Source: Acidimicrobiaceae bacterium (lineage in GTDB: Bacteria; Actinomycetota; Acidimicrobiia; Acidimicrobiales; Bog-793). Taken from it: a DNA stretch of 8,769 nucleotides. Under the pieces are notes generated by a model. That model had not been told where the DNA came from and made no database searches. It saw only the letters and a list, made by a program, of their open reading frames with translations. How positions within the stretch are numbered: position 1 is the first letter of the stretch; each line of letters begins with the position of its first letter. Below, in pieces: positions 7,650-8,769 of this stretch. The stretch lies in the NCBI GenBank assembly GCA_027306715.1, contig DAHUZG010000430.1:1-8769 (forward strand). Direction: 5' to 3'. Both the position numbers and the translations under genes were made by a program.

Positions 7650-8437
7650 GAGGCACCGTTGGCGGGCTCGCCTCGCCGTACTCGTTCGGAGCCCTGCTCC
7701 CGGCGGTGTACCAGGAGGATGGCTTCGCGATGCGGATGATGGCCGCCTTCGACGAGGTCCTCGCGCCGGTCGTCTCGACGATCGACAACGTCGAGCACTA
7801 CTTCGAGCCGGCGCTGGCGCCATCGGACCTCGTCGAGATGCTCGCCTGGTGGGTCGGCGTCGAGCTCGACGAGACCTGGAGCGACGAGGCGCGCCGCGAG
7901 CTCGTCGCCGAGGCCGCCTCGCTCTACCGCATCCGCGGCACGGTAGCCGGCCTGCGCCGCCACGTCGCCATCTATGCGGGCGTGGAGCCCGAGATCGAGG
8001 AGAGCGGCGCCTGTGGCTGGTCGTCGCAGCCCGGCTCTCGCCTTCCGGGCGATCGCCGCCCCGGTCTCCTCGTGCGGGTCCGGGTCGCCGACCCCGACTC
8101 GATCGACGTCAGACGGCTCGATCGCCTCGTCGCTGCCTCGAAGCCCGCTCACGTCCCGCACGTCGTCGAGGTCGTCCGTGCTGTCGCGCCGGAGCCCGCC
8201 GGCGAGGGCGGCGCAGCGGGCCCGAGCGATGCCTGGGGCAAGGGGGCGGAGGCGCCCGGTTCCGAAGCGGTCTTGGCCGGCGAAGCCGAGTACGGGCCCT
8301 CCGGCGAGCTGGCGGCTCCCGGCCGCCCGATGCCCCGAGCCGCCGGCGAGCAGCCTGCCGGCGAGCAGCCTGCCGGCGAGGCACAGGCCGAGGGTCGCCA
8401 CGACCAAGGGCCGAGCGGGCGGTCGTCCGACCGATGA
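7646..8437 (+). CDS. P2 gpI-like tail/baseplate protein (Afp12-like) with repetitive C-terminal tail
   Basis: The product has 263 residues. The GTG start overlaps the baseplate J stop in a GTGA, which implies translational coupling. Residues 1 to about 180 match the phage tail protein I / Afp12 group: RGTVGGLASPYSFGALLPAVYQ at the N-terminus, DEVLAPVVSTIDN at 36-48, APSDLVEMLAWWVGVELDE at 58-76, SLYRIRGTVAGLRRHVAIYAG at 92-112 and KPAHVPHVVEVV at 167-178. This protein usually pairs with the J protein to complete the wedge. From about 182 onward the sequence turns into a Gly/Ala/Glu/Pro-rich tail with an AGEQP repeat. The conserved domain seems complete before it, so the tail is an added disordered extension. 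The minus-strand frames opposite it have no family features. Confidence 0.91.
   Translation: MRGTVGGLASPYSFGALLPAVYQEDGFAMRMMAAFDEVLAPVVSTIDNVEHYFEPALAPSDLVEMLAWWVGVELDETWSDEARRELVAEAASLYRIRGTVAGLRRHVAIYAGVEPEIEESGACGWSSQPGSRLPGDRRPGLLVRVRVADPDSIDVRRLDRLVAASKPAHVPHVVEVVRAVAPEPAGEGGAAGPSDAWGKGAEAPGSEAVLAGEAEYGPSGELAAPGRPMPRAAGEQPAGEQPAGEAQAEGRHDQGPSGRSSDR
8342..8380. repeat. 15-bp tandem repeat, 2.6 copies, in the tail of the gpI-like gene
   Basis: The unit gccggcgagcagcct occurs at 8342-8356 and 8357-8371, followed by a nine-base partial copy at 8372-8380. It encodes AGEQP-AGEQP-AGE in the disordered tail of the gpI-like protein. The copies are identical, so the expansion looks recent and copy number may vary between strains. 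Confidence 0.85.
8434..8437 (+). promoter_or_regulatory. ATGA stop-start overlap (translational coupling)
   Basis: The ATG of the zinc-ribbon gene (8434-8436) overlaps the TGA stop of the gpI-like gene (8435-8437). No Shine-Dalgarno match is visible upstream, so translation probably depends on the upstream gene. This argues that the zinc-ribbon protein belongs to the injection-system operon. Confidence 0.7.
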
Positions 8438-8769
8438 TCGTCTGCAAGGTCTGCGGGAACCGCAACAACGACCAGGAGGAATTCTGCACCTCCTGCGGAC
8501 GCTACCTCGCCTGGTCCGGCGAGCACGTCGACGTGGCGCCGGAGTCAGAGCCGGCGCTCGCCGTGCCCGAGGAGGCAGAAGAGGCGGGCCCGCGCCCGGG
8601 AGCGTTGCGCCGGCTGGCGCTCAAGCTGCACCTGATCGCCCCGCCGTCTTCGCCCCGCCCGGCGCCAGCTCCGTCGGTGCCCGCTCCCTCGGCGGCGCCG
8701 ATGGGAGTTGTCGTGCCCGTCACGGCACCGGCCCGTGTCGTGCCGGCAGCCGAGCTCGTCCCAGCCGTC
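8434..8769 (+). CDS. Zinc-ribbon protein of the eCIS operon (3' partial)
   Basis: Only the first 112 residues are in the window; the frame is still open at the right edge. The N-terminus is a compact zinc ribbon: Cys4 and Cys7 (CKVCGN), then Cys18 and Cys21 (FCTSCGRYLAW), two CxxC knuckles 10 residues apart. A Glu-rich linker (about 36-50) follows, then a short basic, possibly helical stretch with RRLALKLHLI (about 58-67) and a Pro/Ala-rich segment to the edge. From memory, proteins beginning with this CxxCG...FCxxCGxxLxW pattern, often labelled 'hydrolytic' or zinc-ribbon proteins and carrying further domains, sit at this place in actinobacterial eCIS clusters; this was not checked. The ATGA overlap with the gpI-like gene supports operon membership. 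Role unknown; the missing C-terminus may hold a membrane segment or binding domain. Confidence 0.82.
   Translation, partial: MIVCKVCGNRNNDQEEFCTSCGRYLAWSGEHVDVAPESEPALAVPEEAEEAGPRPGALRRLALKLHLIAPPSSPRPAPAPSVPAPSAAPMGVVVPVTAPARVVPAAELVPAV

Noticed and set aside
5283..7823. Minus-strand open frame of 846 codons opposite gp25, baseplate J and the start of the gpI-like gene
   Set aside because: Same antisense shadow effect. It spans three unrelated genes and has no recognisable domain or ribosome site.

Overview
The window is one continuous plus-strand gene cluster from a very GC-rich bacterium. It is most likely an actinobacterium, judged from the GC-rich third codon positions, the GTG starts and the style of the proteins; the species cannot be told, and other high-GC phyla that carry such loci are not excluded. 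The genes encode the inner tube and baseplate part of a phage-tail-like extracellular contractile injection system (eCIS; Afp/PVC/MAC-like family, of the type common in actinobacteria). Such machines are a sheath-covered tube on a baseplate with a central spike. They fire by contraction and carry protein cargo rather than DNA.

Layout: (1) 1-2124, the 3' part of a very long Pro/Ala/Gly-rich, probably disordered protein with scattered VQR[S/Q/A] motifs and a short conserved-looking helical C-terminus; its true start lies off the left edge. (2) 2133-2621, tail tube protein (gp19-like). (3) 2624-3499, tube-spike adaptor with a C-terminal LysM domain (Afp7-like). (4) 3521-5293, VgrG/gp27-gp5-like spike (Afp8-like). 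(5) 5304-5702, gp25-like baseplate wedge protein (Afp9-like). (6) 5706-7649, baseplate J-like protein (Afp11-like). (7) 7646-8437, P2 gpI-like tail protein (Afp12-like) with a repetitive tail. (8) 8434-8769, start of a zinc-ribbon protein cut by the right edge.

All genes are on one strand. The largest gap is 21 bases and the last three genes overlap by 4 bases each, so they very probably form one operon with translational coupling. No promoter, terminator, RNA gene, insertion sequence or CRISPR array is visible, and no stretch over 300 bases lacks a gene. Sheath, terminator cap, AAA+ ATPase and tape measure genes are not in the window and should lie in the flanks. No separate PAAR tip gene is seen between the spike and baseplate genes, where many such clusters place one.

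The least explained parts are the VQR-motif protein at the left, the ~55-residue insertion in the LysM protein, the repetitive tail of the gpI-like protein and the zinc-ribbon protein. These are the best places to look for undescribed biology. The structural genes themselves are recognisable members of known families. Family names were assigned by reading the translations, not by any search.
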